Below, one piece after another: positions 57,311-64,000 of a stretch of 64,000 bases of DNA. This DNA comes from Streptomyces sp. Je 1-332 (GTDB lineage Bacteria > Actinomycetota > Actinomycetes > Streptomycetales > Streptomycetaceae). Under the pieces are notes generated by a model. That model had not been told where the DNA came from, searched no databases, and saw only the letters and a list, made by a program, of their open reading frames with translations. Numbering within the stretch: the stretch's first letter is position 1; every line of letters begins with the position of its first letter. The stretch covers positions 1,984,001 to 2,048,000 of the forward strand of contig NZ_CP160402.1 of assembly GCF_040730185.1 (NCBI RefSeq), given 5' to 3'. Position numbers and translations under genes: made by a program.

Positions 57311-58066
57311 TCAGCGAACCAGCTGCCCCGCCCCCCGCAGCGTGTCCTTCACCTCGCCGATCCGCAGATCCCCGAAGTGGAAGACCGAAGCGGCGAGCAC
57401 CGCGTCCGCGCCCGCCTCGATCGCCGGCGGGAAGTGGTCGAGGCGGCCCGCGCCGCCGGACGCGATGACGGGAACGGTGACGTGGCGTCGTACCGCCGCG
57501 ATCATCTCGATGTCGTAGCCGTCCTTGGTGCCGTCCGCGTCCATCGAGTTGAGCAGGATCTCCCCCGCGCCGAGCTCGGCGGCCTGGTGCGCCCACTCGA
57601 CGGCGTCGATCCCGGCGGACTTGCGGCCGCCGTGGGTCGTCACCTCGAAGCTCCCGGAGGCGGTCCGCCTCGCATCCACCGACAGGACGAGCACCTGGCG
57701 CCCGAACCGCTCCGCGATCTCGCGGATCAGCTCAGGGCGTGCGATGGCGGCCGTGTTCACGCCCACCTTGTCCGCGCCGGCCCGCAGGAGCTTGTCGACG
57801 TCCTCGGCGGTACGGACGCCGCCGCCCACCGTGAGGGGGATGAAGACCTGCTCGGCGGTGCGGCGTACCACGTCGTACGTCGTCTCGCGGTTGCCGGAGG
57901 ATGCCGTGATGTCCAGGAACGTCAACTCGTCGGCGCCCTCGGCGTCGTACACCTTGGCCATCTCGACGGGGTCGCCCGCGTCACGCAGGTTCTGGAAGTT
58001 GACGCCCTTGACGACCCGGCCGTTGTCCACGTCCAGGCAGGGGATCACGCGTACGGAGAGGGTCAT
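57311..58066 (-). CDS. hisF: Imidazole glycerol phosphate synthase cyclase subunit
   Basis: A 251-residue barrel that, with HisH ammonia, makes imidazole glycerol phosphate and AICAR. Catalytic Asp residues lie in [15 protein letters not shown] and [14 protein letters not shown]. Phosphate loops are LTVGGGVRT and IASGGAG. ATG 58066 overlaps the ridA stop (ATGA). Last gene of the his operon. Confidence 0.97.
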   Translation of the reverse strand: MTLSVRVIPCLDVDNGRVVKGVNFQNLRDAGDPVEMAKVYDAEGADELTFLDITASSGNRETTYDVVRRTAEQVFIPLTVGGGVRTAEDVDKLLRAGADKVGVNTAAIARPELIREIAERFGRQVLVLSVDARRTASGSFEVTTHGGRKSAGIDAVEWAHQAAELGAGEILLNSMDADGTKDGYDIEMIAAVRRHVTVPVIASGGAGRLDHFPPAIEAGADAVLAASVFHFGDLRIGEVKDTLRGAGQLVR

Positions 58067-58473
58067 TCGGCACCTGCCCGTGCGCGCGGGCCGTACGCCT
58101 CCACCTCGACCTCGACGACCAGACTCGGGTCGACGAAGCCGGAGACGATGATCATCGACGCGGCGGGGCGGACGTCGTCGAAGAGCTCCTTGTGGGCCCG
58201 GCCGACCTCCTCCACGTCGCGCGCGTGCGTCAGGTACATGCGGGTGCGTACGACGTGCTCCCGGCCGAGGCCCAGCTGCTTCAGGGACTCGACGGCGACG
58301 TGGAAGGCGTTGGCCGCCTGCTCGTAGGGGGTACCGGCCTCTATGGCGCCGTTCACCACCGACGTGCAGCCCGACACCAGGACGAGGCCGTTGGGCAGCT
58401 CGACCGCGCGGGAGTAGCCGATGGCCTCCTCCCACGGGCCGCCCGAGCCCACCCTGCGGACGATGTCACTCAC
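58063..58473 (-). CDS. RidA-family (enamine/imine deaminase-like) protein
   Basis: A 136-residue YjgF/YER057c/UK114-fold protein. Family features are [19 protein letters not shown], the Arg of [17 protein letters not shown] and [24 protein letters not shown]. RidA proteins hydrolyse reactive enamines/imines made by PLP enzymes; some subgroups lack this activity. Both ends overlap neighbours by 4 nt (GTGA with hisA, ATGA with hisF), so it is an integral operon member. Confidence 0.9.
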   Translation of the reverse strand: MSDIVRRVGSGGPWEEAIGYSRAVELPNGLVLVSGCTSVVNGAIEAGTPYEQAANAFHVAVESLKQLGLGREHVVRTRMYLTHARDVEEVGRAHKELFDDVRPAASMIIVSGFVDPSLVVEVEVEAYGPRARAGAE

Positions 58474-59195
58474 GACGCCACCGCCGCGAGGGCCTCTTCG
58501 AGGGTGAAGGCCTTCGCGTACAGCGCCTTGCCGACGATCGAGCCCTCGACGCCCAGCGGGACCAGTTCGGCGATCGCGCGCAGGTCGTCCAGGGACGAGA
58601 CGCCGCCCGACGCGACCACGGGGCGGTCCGTCGCCGCGCAGACGCCCCGCAGGAGCTCCAGGTTCGGGCCCTGCAGCGTGCCGTCCTTGGCGATGTCGGT
58701 GACGACGTAGCGGGCGCAGCCCTCGGAGTCGAGGCGCTCCAGGGTCTCGTAGAGATCGCCGCCGTCGCGGGTCCAGCCGCGGCCGCGCAGGGTCGTGCCG
58801 CGTACGTCGAGGCCGACCGCGATCTTGTCGCCGTGCGACGCGATGACCTTGGCGACCCACTCCGGGGTCTCCAGGGCCGCCGTGCCGAGGTTCACGCGGG
58901 TGCAGCCGGTGGCGAGCGCGGCCTCCAGGGACGCATCGTCGCGGATGCCGCCGGACAGCTCGACCTTGATGTCCATGGCGCCCGCGACCTCGGCGACGAG
59001 CGCGCGGTTGTCGCCGGTGCCGAACGCGGCGTCCAGGTCGACCAGGTGCAGCCACTCGGCGCCCGACCGCTGCCAGGAGAGGGCGGCCTCCAGCGGGGAG
59101 CCGTAGGAGGTCTCAGAGCCGGACTCGCCGTGGACGAGGCGTACGGCCTGGCCGTCGCGGACGTCGACGGCGGGGAGGAGTTCGAGCTTGCTCAC
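58470..59195 (-). CDS. priA: PriA-type phosphoribosyl isomerase (HisA/TrpF)
   Basis: A 241-residue barrel isomerising ProFAR in histidine synthesis. In streptomycetes the same protein also isomerises phosphoribosylanthranilate for tryptophan, and no trpF is seen near the trp genes here. Catalytic Asp residues are in [15 protein letters not shown] and [20 protein letters not shown] binds phosphate. The GTG at 59195 has AGGGACC upstream and gives the typical length; an ATG at 59210 is less likely. Confidence 0.93.
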   Translation of the reverse strand: MSKLELLPAVDVRDGQAVRLVHGESGSETSYGSPLEAALSWQRSGAEWLHLVDLDAAFGTGDNRALVAEVAGAMDIKVELSGGIRDDASLEAALATGCTRVNLGTAALETPEWVAKVIASHGDKIAVGLDVRGTTLRGRGWTRDGGDLYETLERLDSEGCARYVVTDIAKDGTLQGPNLELLRGVCAATDRPVVASGGVSSLDDLRAIAELVPLGVEGSIVGKALYAKAFTLEEALAAVAS

Positions 59196-59212
59196 AGAGG
59201 TCCCTGACATTC

Positions 59213-59854
59213 CTAGAGGGTTCCGATCCAGTTGGTGAGGAGCTGGGCGCCGGCGTCGCCGGACTTCTCGGGGTGGAACTGCGTGGCCCACAGCGCGCCG
59301 TTCTCGACGGCGGCCACGAAGGGCTCGCCGTGCGTGGTCCAGGCGACCTTGGGCGCGCGGAAGGCGGGGTTGCCGACCTCGAAGTCCCAGTGGTGCACGG
59401 CGTACGAGTGCACGAAGTAGAAGCGGGCTTCGTCGTCGAGGCCCGCGAACAGCTGGGAGTCGTCCGGCGCCTGGACCGTGTTCCAGCCCATGTGCGGGAC
59501 GATCTCGGCCTTCAGGGGCTCGACGGTGCCGGGCCACTCGTCGAGGCCCTCGGCCTCCACGTCGTGCTCGATGCCGCGCGCGAAGAGGATCTGCATGCCC
59601 ACACAGATGCCCATCACGGGGCGGCCGCCCGCGAGCCTGCGGCCCACGATCCAGTCGCCGCGCGCCTCCTTGAGCCCCTGCATGCAGGCGGCGAAGGCGC
59701 CCACACCGGGGACGAGGAGGCCGTCGGCGGCCATGGCCTTGTCGTAGTCACGGGTGATCTCGACGTCCGCGCCGGCGCGCGCGAGGGCGCGCTCGGCGGA
59801 ACGGACGTTCCCGAAGCCGTAGTCGAAGACGACGACCTTCTTGGGAGCGGTCAT
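59213..59854 (-). CDS. hisH: Imidazole glycerol phosphate synthase glutaminase subunit
   Basis: A 213-residue class I amidotransferase supplying ammonia to HisF. The triad is Cys in [11 protein letters not shown] and His/Glu in [12 protein letters not shown]. The N-terminus [13 protein letters not shown] is usual. ATG 59854 is preceded by a GGGGAG site. It is 17 bp before priA. Confidence 0.96.
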   Translation of the reverse strand: MTAPKKVVVFDYGFGNVRSAERALARAGADVEITRDYDKAMAADGLLVPGVGAFAACMQGLKEARGDWIVGRRLAGGRPVMGICVGMQILFARGIEHDVEAEGLDEWPGTVEPLKAEIVPHMGWNTVQAPDDSQLFAGLDDEARFYFVHSYAVHHWDFEVGNPAFRAPKVAWTTHGEPFVAAVENGALWATQFHPEKSGDAGAQLLTNWIGTL

Positions 59855-59871
59855 ACGTGGATCAGCTCCCC

Positions 59872-60036
59872 TCAGTTCCAGTAGTCGAGCCGCATGATCC
59901 CCGCGGTGAGGCACATGGCCGCGGCGATGGAGAGCAGCGTGATCAGGCCCTTGGGCATCCCCTGCTTGACGAAGGAGATGCTGCCGCCGATCAGGAAGAG
60001 GCCGACGACGATGAGGATGGTGGTGAGGCCGGTCAT
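59872..60036 (-). CDS. 54-residue membrane peptide in the his operon
   Basis: Encodes [20 protein letters not shown], then a short FVKQGMPKG loop, a second hydrophobic helix and the end MRLDYWN. It has two predicted membrane spans. It begins 4 bp after the hisB stop and lies 17 bp before hisH, so it is surely on the his transcript. Small proteins at this spot seem common in streptomycetes. Function unknown; it is not a known histidine enzyme. Confidence 0.8.
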   Translation of the reverse strand: MTGLTTILIVVGLFLIGGSISFVKQGMPKGLITLLSIAAAMCLTAGIMRLDYWN

Positions 60037-60040
60037 GGCT

Positions 60041-60634
60041 TTACAGCGCGCCCTTCGTGGAGGGGAGGATCCCGGCGGCGCGCGGGTCGCGCTCCGATGC
60101 GTAGCGCAGCGCGCGGGCGAGTGCCTTGAACTGGCACTCCACGATGTGGTGGGCGTTGCGGCCGTAGGGCACGTGGACGTGCAGGGCGATCTGGGCCTGC
60201 GCGACGAAGGACTCCAGGATGTGCCGGGTCATCGTCGTGTCGTACGTGCCGATCATCGGGGCCATGGTCTCGGGCTCGGTGTGCACGAGGTACGGGCGGC
60301 CGCTCAGGTCGACCGTCACCTGGGCGAGGGACTCGTCGAGCGGGACCGTGCAGTTGCCGAAGCGGTAGATGCCGACCTTGTCGCCGAGCGCCTGCTTGAA
60401 GGCGGCGCCCAGGGCGAGAGCGGTGTCCTCGATCGTGTGGTGGGTGTCGATGTGCAGGTCGCCCTCGGTCTTGACCGTGAGGTCGAAGAGGCCGTGGCGG
60501 CCGAGCTGGTCGAGCATGTGGTCGTAGAAACCGACGCCCGTCGACACCTCGACCTTGCCGGTGCCGTCGAGATCGATCTCGACGAGGACCGACGTCTCCT
60601 TGGTGGTCCGTTCGACCCGTCCAACGCGGCTCAT
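60041..60634 (-). CDS. hisB: Imidazoleglycerol-phosphate dehydratase
   Basis: A 197-residue manganese enzyme forming imidazole acetol phosphate. Metal-binding motifs are [27 protein letters not shown] and [13 protein letters not shown]. Monofunctional, lacking the phosphatase domain found in enteric HisB. The ATG overlaps the hisC stop (ATGA). Confidence 0.97.
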   Translation of the reverse strand: MSRVGRVERTTKETSVLVEIDLDGTGKVEVSTGVGFYDHMLDQLGRHGLFDLTVKTEGDLHIDTHHTIEDTALALGAAFKQALGDKVGIYRFGNCTVPLDESLAQVTVDLSGRPYLVHTEPETMAPMIGTYDTTMTRHILESFVAQAQIALHVHVPYGRNAHHIVECQFKALARALRYASERDPRAAGILPSTKGAL

Positions 60635-61746
60635 GCCTGCTGCTCCTTCTTCAGTTCGCGTACCGCATCGAGGAACGCGTCGTTCTCTTCGGGGGTTCCC
60701 GCGCTGACCCGCAGCCGGCCCGGTACTCCGTTGTCCCGGACCAGGACGCCCCGGTCGAGGATCCGCTGCCAGACCGCGTGGGCGGCCCCTTCGCCGTCGA
60801 ACCGCCCGAACTGGACGAAGTTGGCGTCGGAGTCGGTCACTTCGTAGCCGATCGCACGCAGCTCGCTCACCAGCCGGTCGCGCTCCTGCTTCAGCTGCTC
60901 GACGTACTTCAGGAGCGTGTCGGTGTGCTCCAGGGCGGCGAGCGCGGTGGCCTGTGTGACGGCCGACAGGTGGTACGGCAGCCGTACGAGCTGTACGGCG
61001 CCGACGACCGCCGGGTCGGCTGCGAGGTAGCCGAGGCGCAGGCCCGCCGCTCCGAAGGCCTTCGACATGGTGCGCGAGATGACGAGGTTCGGCCGCCCCG
61101 CGAGCAGCGGGAGCAGCGAGTCGCCGTGGCTGAACTCCACGTACGCCTCGTCGACCACGACCATCGACGGCTTCGCGGCCTGCGCGGCTTCGTAGAGCGC
61201 GAGGACCGTCTCGGCCGGGACGGCGTTGCCCGTGGGGTTGTTGGGCGTGGTGATGAAGACGACGTCGGGCTGGTTCTCGGCGATGGTCCTCGTCGCCGCT
61301 TCGACGTCGATCGTGAAGTCGTCCGTGCGGGGGCCCGAGATCCAGCCGGTGCCGGTGCCACGCGCGATGAGGCCGTGCATCGAGTACGAGGGCTCGAAGC
61401 CGATGGCGGTGCGTCCTGGCCCGCCGAAGGTCTGCAGGAGCTGCTGGATGACTTCGTTCGAGCCGTTGGCCGCCCAGACGTTGGCCAGGGTGACCTCGTG
61501 ACCGCCGGTCTTCGTGAGGTAGCGCGCGAGCTCGGTGCGCAGCTCGACCGCGTCACGGTCGGGGTAGCGGTTGAGGTCGCGAGCTGCCTCGCGCACACGC
61601 TCGGCGATGCGCTCGACGAGCGGCTCGGGCAGCGGGTAGGGGTTCTCGTTCGTGTTCAGGCGTACGGGTACGTCGAGCTGGGGGGCGCCGTAGGGGGACT
61701 TGCCGCGCAGTTCGTCGCGTACGGGGAGGTCGTCGATGTCGGTCAC
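60631..61746 (-). CDS. hisC: Histidinol-phosphate aminotransferase
   Basis: A 371-residue PLP aminotransferase converting imidazole acetol phosphate to histidinol phosphate. Features are [46 protein letters not shown] and [17 protein letters not shown], with the PLP Lys. The GTG at 61746 overlaps the hisD stop (GTGA); an ATG at 61767 is a possible alternative. Confidence 0.96.
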   Translation of the reverse strand: MTDIDDLPVRDELRGKSPYGAPQLDVPVRLNTNENPYPLPEPLVERIAERVREAARDLNRYPDRDAVELRTELARYLTKTGGHEVTLANVWAANGSNEVIQQLLQTFGGPGRTAIGFEPSYSMHGLIARGTGTGWISGPRTDDFTIDVEAATRTIAENQPDVVFITTPNNPTGNAVPAETVLALYEAAQAAKPSMVVVDEAYVEFSHGDSLLPLLAGRPNLVISRTMSKAFGAAGLRLGYLAADPAVVGAVQLVRLPYHLSAVTQATALAALEHTDTLLKYVEQLKQERDRLVSELRAIGYEVTDSDANFVQFGRFDGEGAAHAVWQRILDRGVLVRDNGVPGRLRVSAGTPEENDAFLDAVRELKKEQQA

Positions 61747-63068
61747 TTGCTCTGAGGCACCTTCCATCCGAAGCGGGCCTTCACGGCCGCGCCGTGCGCC
61801 GGCAGATCCTCGGCCTCGGCGAGCGTCACCACGTGCTGGGCGACGTCGGCGAGGGCGTCGCGGGTGTAGTCGACGATGTGGATGCCGCGCAGGAACGACT
61901 GGACGCTGAGCCCCGAGGAGTGGCAGGCGCAGCCGCCCGTCGGCAGGACGTGGTTGGAGCCCGCGCAGTAGTCGCCGAGGGAGACGGGCGCCCAGGGGCC
62001 GACGAAGATCGCGCCCGCGTTCTTGACGCGGTCCGCGACGGCGGCGGCGTCCGCGGTCTGGATCTCCAGGTGCTCGGCGCCGTACGCGTCGACGACGCGC
62101 AGGCCCTCCTTCAGGCCGTCGACCAGGACGATCGCGGACTGCCTGCCCGCCAGGGCGGGGGCGATCCGGTCCTCGACGTGCTTGGTCGCCGCGACCTGCG
62201 GCTCCAGCTCCTTGACGACCGCGTCGGCCAGGGCCACGGAGTCGGTGACGAGGACGGCGGCGGCGAGCGGGTCGTGCTCGGCCTGGCTGATCAGGTCGGA
62301 CGCGACGTGCACGGCGTCGGCCGTGTCGTCGGCGAGGACCGCGATCTCGGTCGGGCCCGCCTCGGTGTCGATGCCGATCCGTCCGGTGAAGTAACGCTTG
62401 GCGGCGGCGACCCAGATGTTGCCGGGCCCGGTGACCATGTTGGCCGGGGCGCAGGTCTCGGTGCCGTACGCGAACATCGCGACGGCCTGGGCGCCGCCGA
62501 CCGCGTACACCTCGTCGATGCCCAGGAGCGCGCAGGCGGCGAGGATCGTGGGGTGCGGAAGGCCGTCGAAGTCGCTCTGCGGCGGGGACGCGAGCGCCAT
62601 CGACTCGACGCCCGCCTCCTGTGCCGGCACCGCATTCATGATCACGGAGGAGGGGTAGACCGAGCGGCCACCGGGCGCGTACAGACCGACGCGCTCGACC
62701 GGCACCCACTTCTCGGTGACCGAGCCGCCGGGGACGACCTGGGTGGTGTGCGGGGCGCGGCGCTGCTCGCGGTGCACGATGCGGGCGCGGCGGATCGACT
62801 CCTCGAGCGCGTCGCGCACGAGCGGGTCGAGGCCTTCCAGGGCGTCGGCGATGGCGGCCGCCGGGACGCGGACCTGCTTCAGGCGTACCCCGTCGAACTT
62901 CTCCGCGTATTCGATCAGCGCCGCGTCGCCACGATGATGCACGTCCTCGCAGATGGGCCGCACCTTCTCCAGGGCGGCCGCGACGTCGAAGTCGGCACGG
63001 GGCAGCAGGGCGCGCAGGGCGGGGCCCTCGGGGAGGGCGTCGCCGCGCAGATCGATTCGGGAGATCAC
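61743..63068 (-). CDS. hisD: Histidinol dehydrogenase
   Basis: A 441-residue zinc enzyme oxidising histidinol to histidine in two NAD steps. Motifs are [49 protein letters not shown] and [12 protein letters not shown] 63068 gives the standard [10 protein letters not shown] beginning. It heads the his operon and is divergent from the right-edge gene, with a 164-bp shared promoter region. Confidence 0.97.
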   Translation of the reverse strand: MISRIDLRGDALPEGPALRALLPRADFDVAAALEKVRPICEDVHHRGDAALIEYAEKFDGVRLKQVRVPAAAIADALEGLDPLVRDALEESIRRARIVHREQRRAPHTTQVVPGGSVTEKWVPVERVGLYAPGGRSVYPSSVIMNAVPAQEAGVESMALASPPQSDFDGLPHPTILAACALLGIDEVYAVGGAQAVAMFAYGTETCAPANMVTGPGNIWVAAAKRYFTGRIGIDTEAGPTEIAVLADDTADAVHVASDLISQAEHDPLAAAVLVTDSVALADAVVKELEPQVAATKHVEDRIAPALAGRQSAIVLVDGLKEGLRVVDAYGAEHLEIQTADAAAVADRVKNAGAIFVGPWAPVSLGDYCAGSNHVLPTGGCACHSSGLSVQSFLRGIHIVDYTRDALADVAQHVVTLAEAEDLPAHGAAVKARFGWKVPQSK

Positions 63069-63232
63069 ATGGCCAATTCTCTCAGACCCTGATTCCGGTC
63101 CGGACGCCGTATCACTGGCTGATATAGATCCCGGGAGACGACGTTCACCACTAGCGTTCAGCCCGTCACCGAGCGGGCATGAAACAGGTGTACGAGACAT
63201 GGGCGTATCGCGGTACGGGGAGGACAACTGCA

Positions 63233-64000
63233 GTGGTCGACGACACCGGCACCGGGGACCCGCCGGACGGACTGACCGCCGCCGAGATCGGCATGTGGCA
63301 GGCCTTCCGCAACGGCAGCGTCTATGACCTCCGGTCCGGGGACTCGATGGCGGACGATCCGCACGGCGGCCACCCCTGGGGTCCGGAACGCAGCGTGCGC
63401 GCGCGCATCGTGTGCTGGCTGCTCCTCGACGGGCCGCCCGCGCTCTCCGGCCGGGTCTCCTCACTGAAGCTCTCGGGCCTCCAGATCACGGACGTACTGG
63501 ACCTGGCGGGCGGCGAGATCCTGCCCTACGCCGAGCTCAAGCACTGCCGCTTCGAGAAGGAAGTGCTCGTCCCCGAGGCCAAGTTCACCACCCTGCGGCT
63601 GGTCAATTGCTCCATCCCGCGCGTGGAGGCGGCCCGCGTGCACACGGAGGGCGACCTGCATCTGCCGCGCTGCCGGATCCACAACGGCATGCGGCTCACG
63701 GACGCCCAGATCGGCACCGACCTGCTGATCAACCAGGCCGTGATCTACCGCGACCGGCGCGGCAACTCGATCATGGGCGACGGGCTCTCGGTCGGGCAGG
63801 ACCTCCAGGCCGAGATGATGGAGTCGCACGGCCAGCTGAGCCTGCGGGGCGCGAAGGTCGGCGTCTCCTTCAGCCTGCGCGGCAGCAAGCTCGCCAATCC
63901 GTACGGCCAGCGGGCGCTGAACGCCCCGCAGATGACCGTGGAACGCACGCTGTACATGACACCCGCCGCACTCGGCGATCCCCCCATGACCAGCGGCACC
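63233..64000 (+). CDS. Probable beta-solenoid protein (3' truncated by window)
   Basis: A frame open from GTG 63233 to the right edge, 256 residues without a stop. GGGGAGGA at 63217-63224 supports the start. After an acidic N-terminus come regularly spaced short strands such as [36 protein letters not shown] and [19 protein letters not shown], suggesting a right-handed beta-helix akin to pentapeptide or bactofilin-like folds. No catalytic motif is visible. The full gene probably continues with more repeats or membrane segments. Confidence 0.7.
   Translation, partial: MVDDTGTGDPPDGLTAAEIGMWQAFRNGSVYDLRSGDSMADDPHGGHPWGPERSVRARIVCWLLLDGPPALSGRVSSLKLSGLQITDVLDLAGGEILPYAELKHCRFEKEVLVPEAKFTTLRLVNCSIPRVEAARVHTEGDLHLPRCRIHNGMRLTDAQIGTDLLINQAVIYRDRRGNSIMGDGLSVGQDLQAEMMESHGQLSLRGAKVGVSFSLRGSKLANPYGQRALNAPQMTVERTLYMTPAALGDPPMTSGT

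Overview
This window is a stretch of Streptomyces core chromosome. The DNA is very G+C-rich, and GTG and TTG starts and ATGA/GTGA stop-start overlaps are common. The gene content is typical of the genus: trpE, a Trp-region membrane protein, an HGxxPAAW membrane peptide and DUF2752, then trpC-trpM-trpB-trpA-dsbA-like-lgt; a hisD-C-B-(54-aa peptide)-H-A-ridA-F operon; gltBD; and a sugar ABC operon without its own ATPase. I saw no phage, plasmid, transposase, tRNA, rRNA or CRISPR.

Layout. 0-12 kb: a gene end, pyruvate kinase, a SIMPL protein, a Tat-exported 5'-nucleotidase, an SGNH hydrolase, a desferrioxamine-type decarboxylase/N-monooxygenase pair, a 70-bp tandem repeat array, aminopeptidase N and chorismate mutase. 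12-18 kb: an AraC regulator divergent from a GH35 beta-galactosidase, followed by a secreted GH101 endo-alpha-N-acetylgalactosaminidase. This looks like a mucin-type O-glycan module, and an identical 12-bp motif lies at the same position upstream of both hydrolases. 18-28 kb: a secreted trypsin, a putative metallopeptidase, a pentapeptide-repeat protein, a cold-shock protein with a DEAD-box helicase, a secreted tyrosine phosphatase, a VWA protein, an SDR, a GH46 chitosanase and two tandem paralogous secreted four-cysteine proteins. 28-38 kb: a CUT1 sugar ABC operon with a DasR-like palindrome, then gltBD with a GlnR-like box.

38-47 kb: a VIT-family transporter, then seven overlapping genes on the + strand: four ADP-ribosylglycohydrolase (ARH) homologues, a ribokinase-like kinase, a CaiB/BaiF CoA-transferase and a CitE-like lyase. 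They end at a strong terminator. I know of no described pathway with this composition, and it is the best candidate for an unrecognised system here. One ARH paralogue has lost part of its metal site, and two carry family-wide intergenic repeat sequence inside their reading frames.

47-64 kb: lgt, a DsbA-like protein and the trp genes, then hisI, a TIGR03085 protein, a VOC protein and the his operon. No trpF is present, so HisA here is probably the bifunctional PriA. The window ends inside a gene for a probable beta-solenoid protein. Dispersed repeats (the 70-bp array, a 23-bp inverted-repeat element in trpM, a GAACARGCC...CCCCGCAGC family in four copies) mark places where short repetitive DNA has entered gaps or gene ends.
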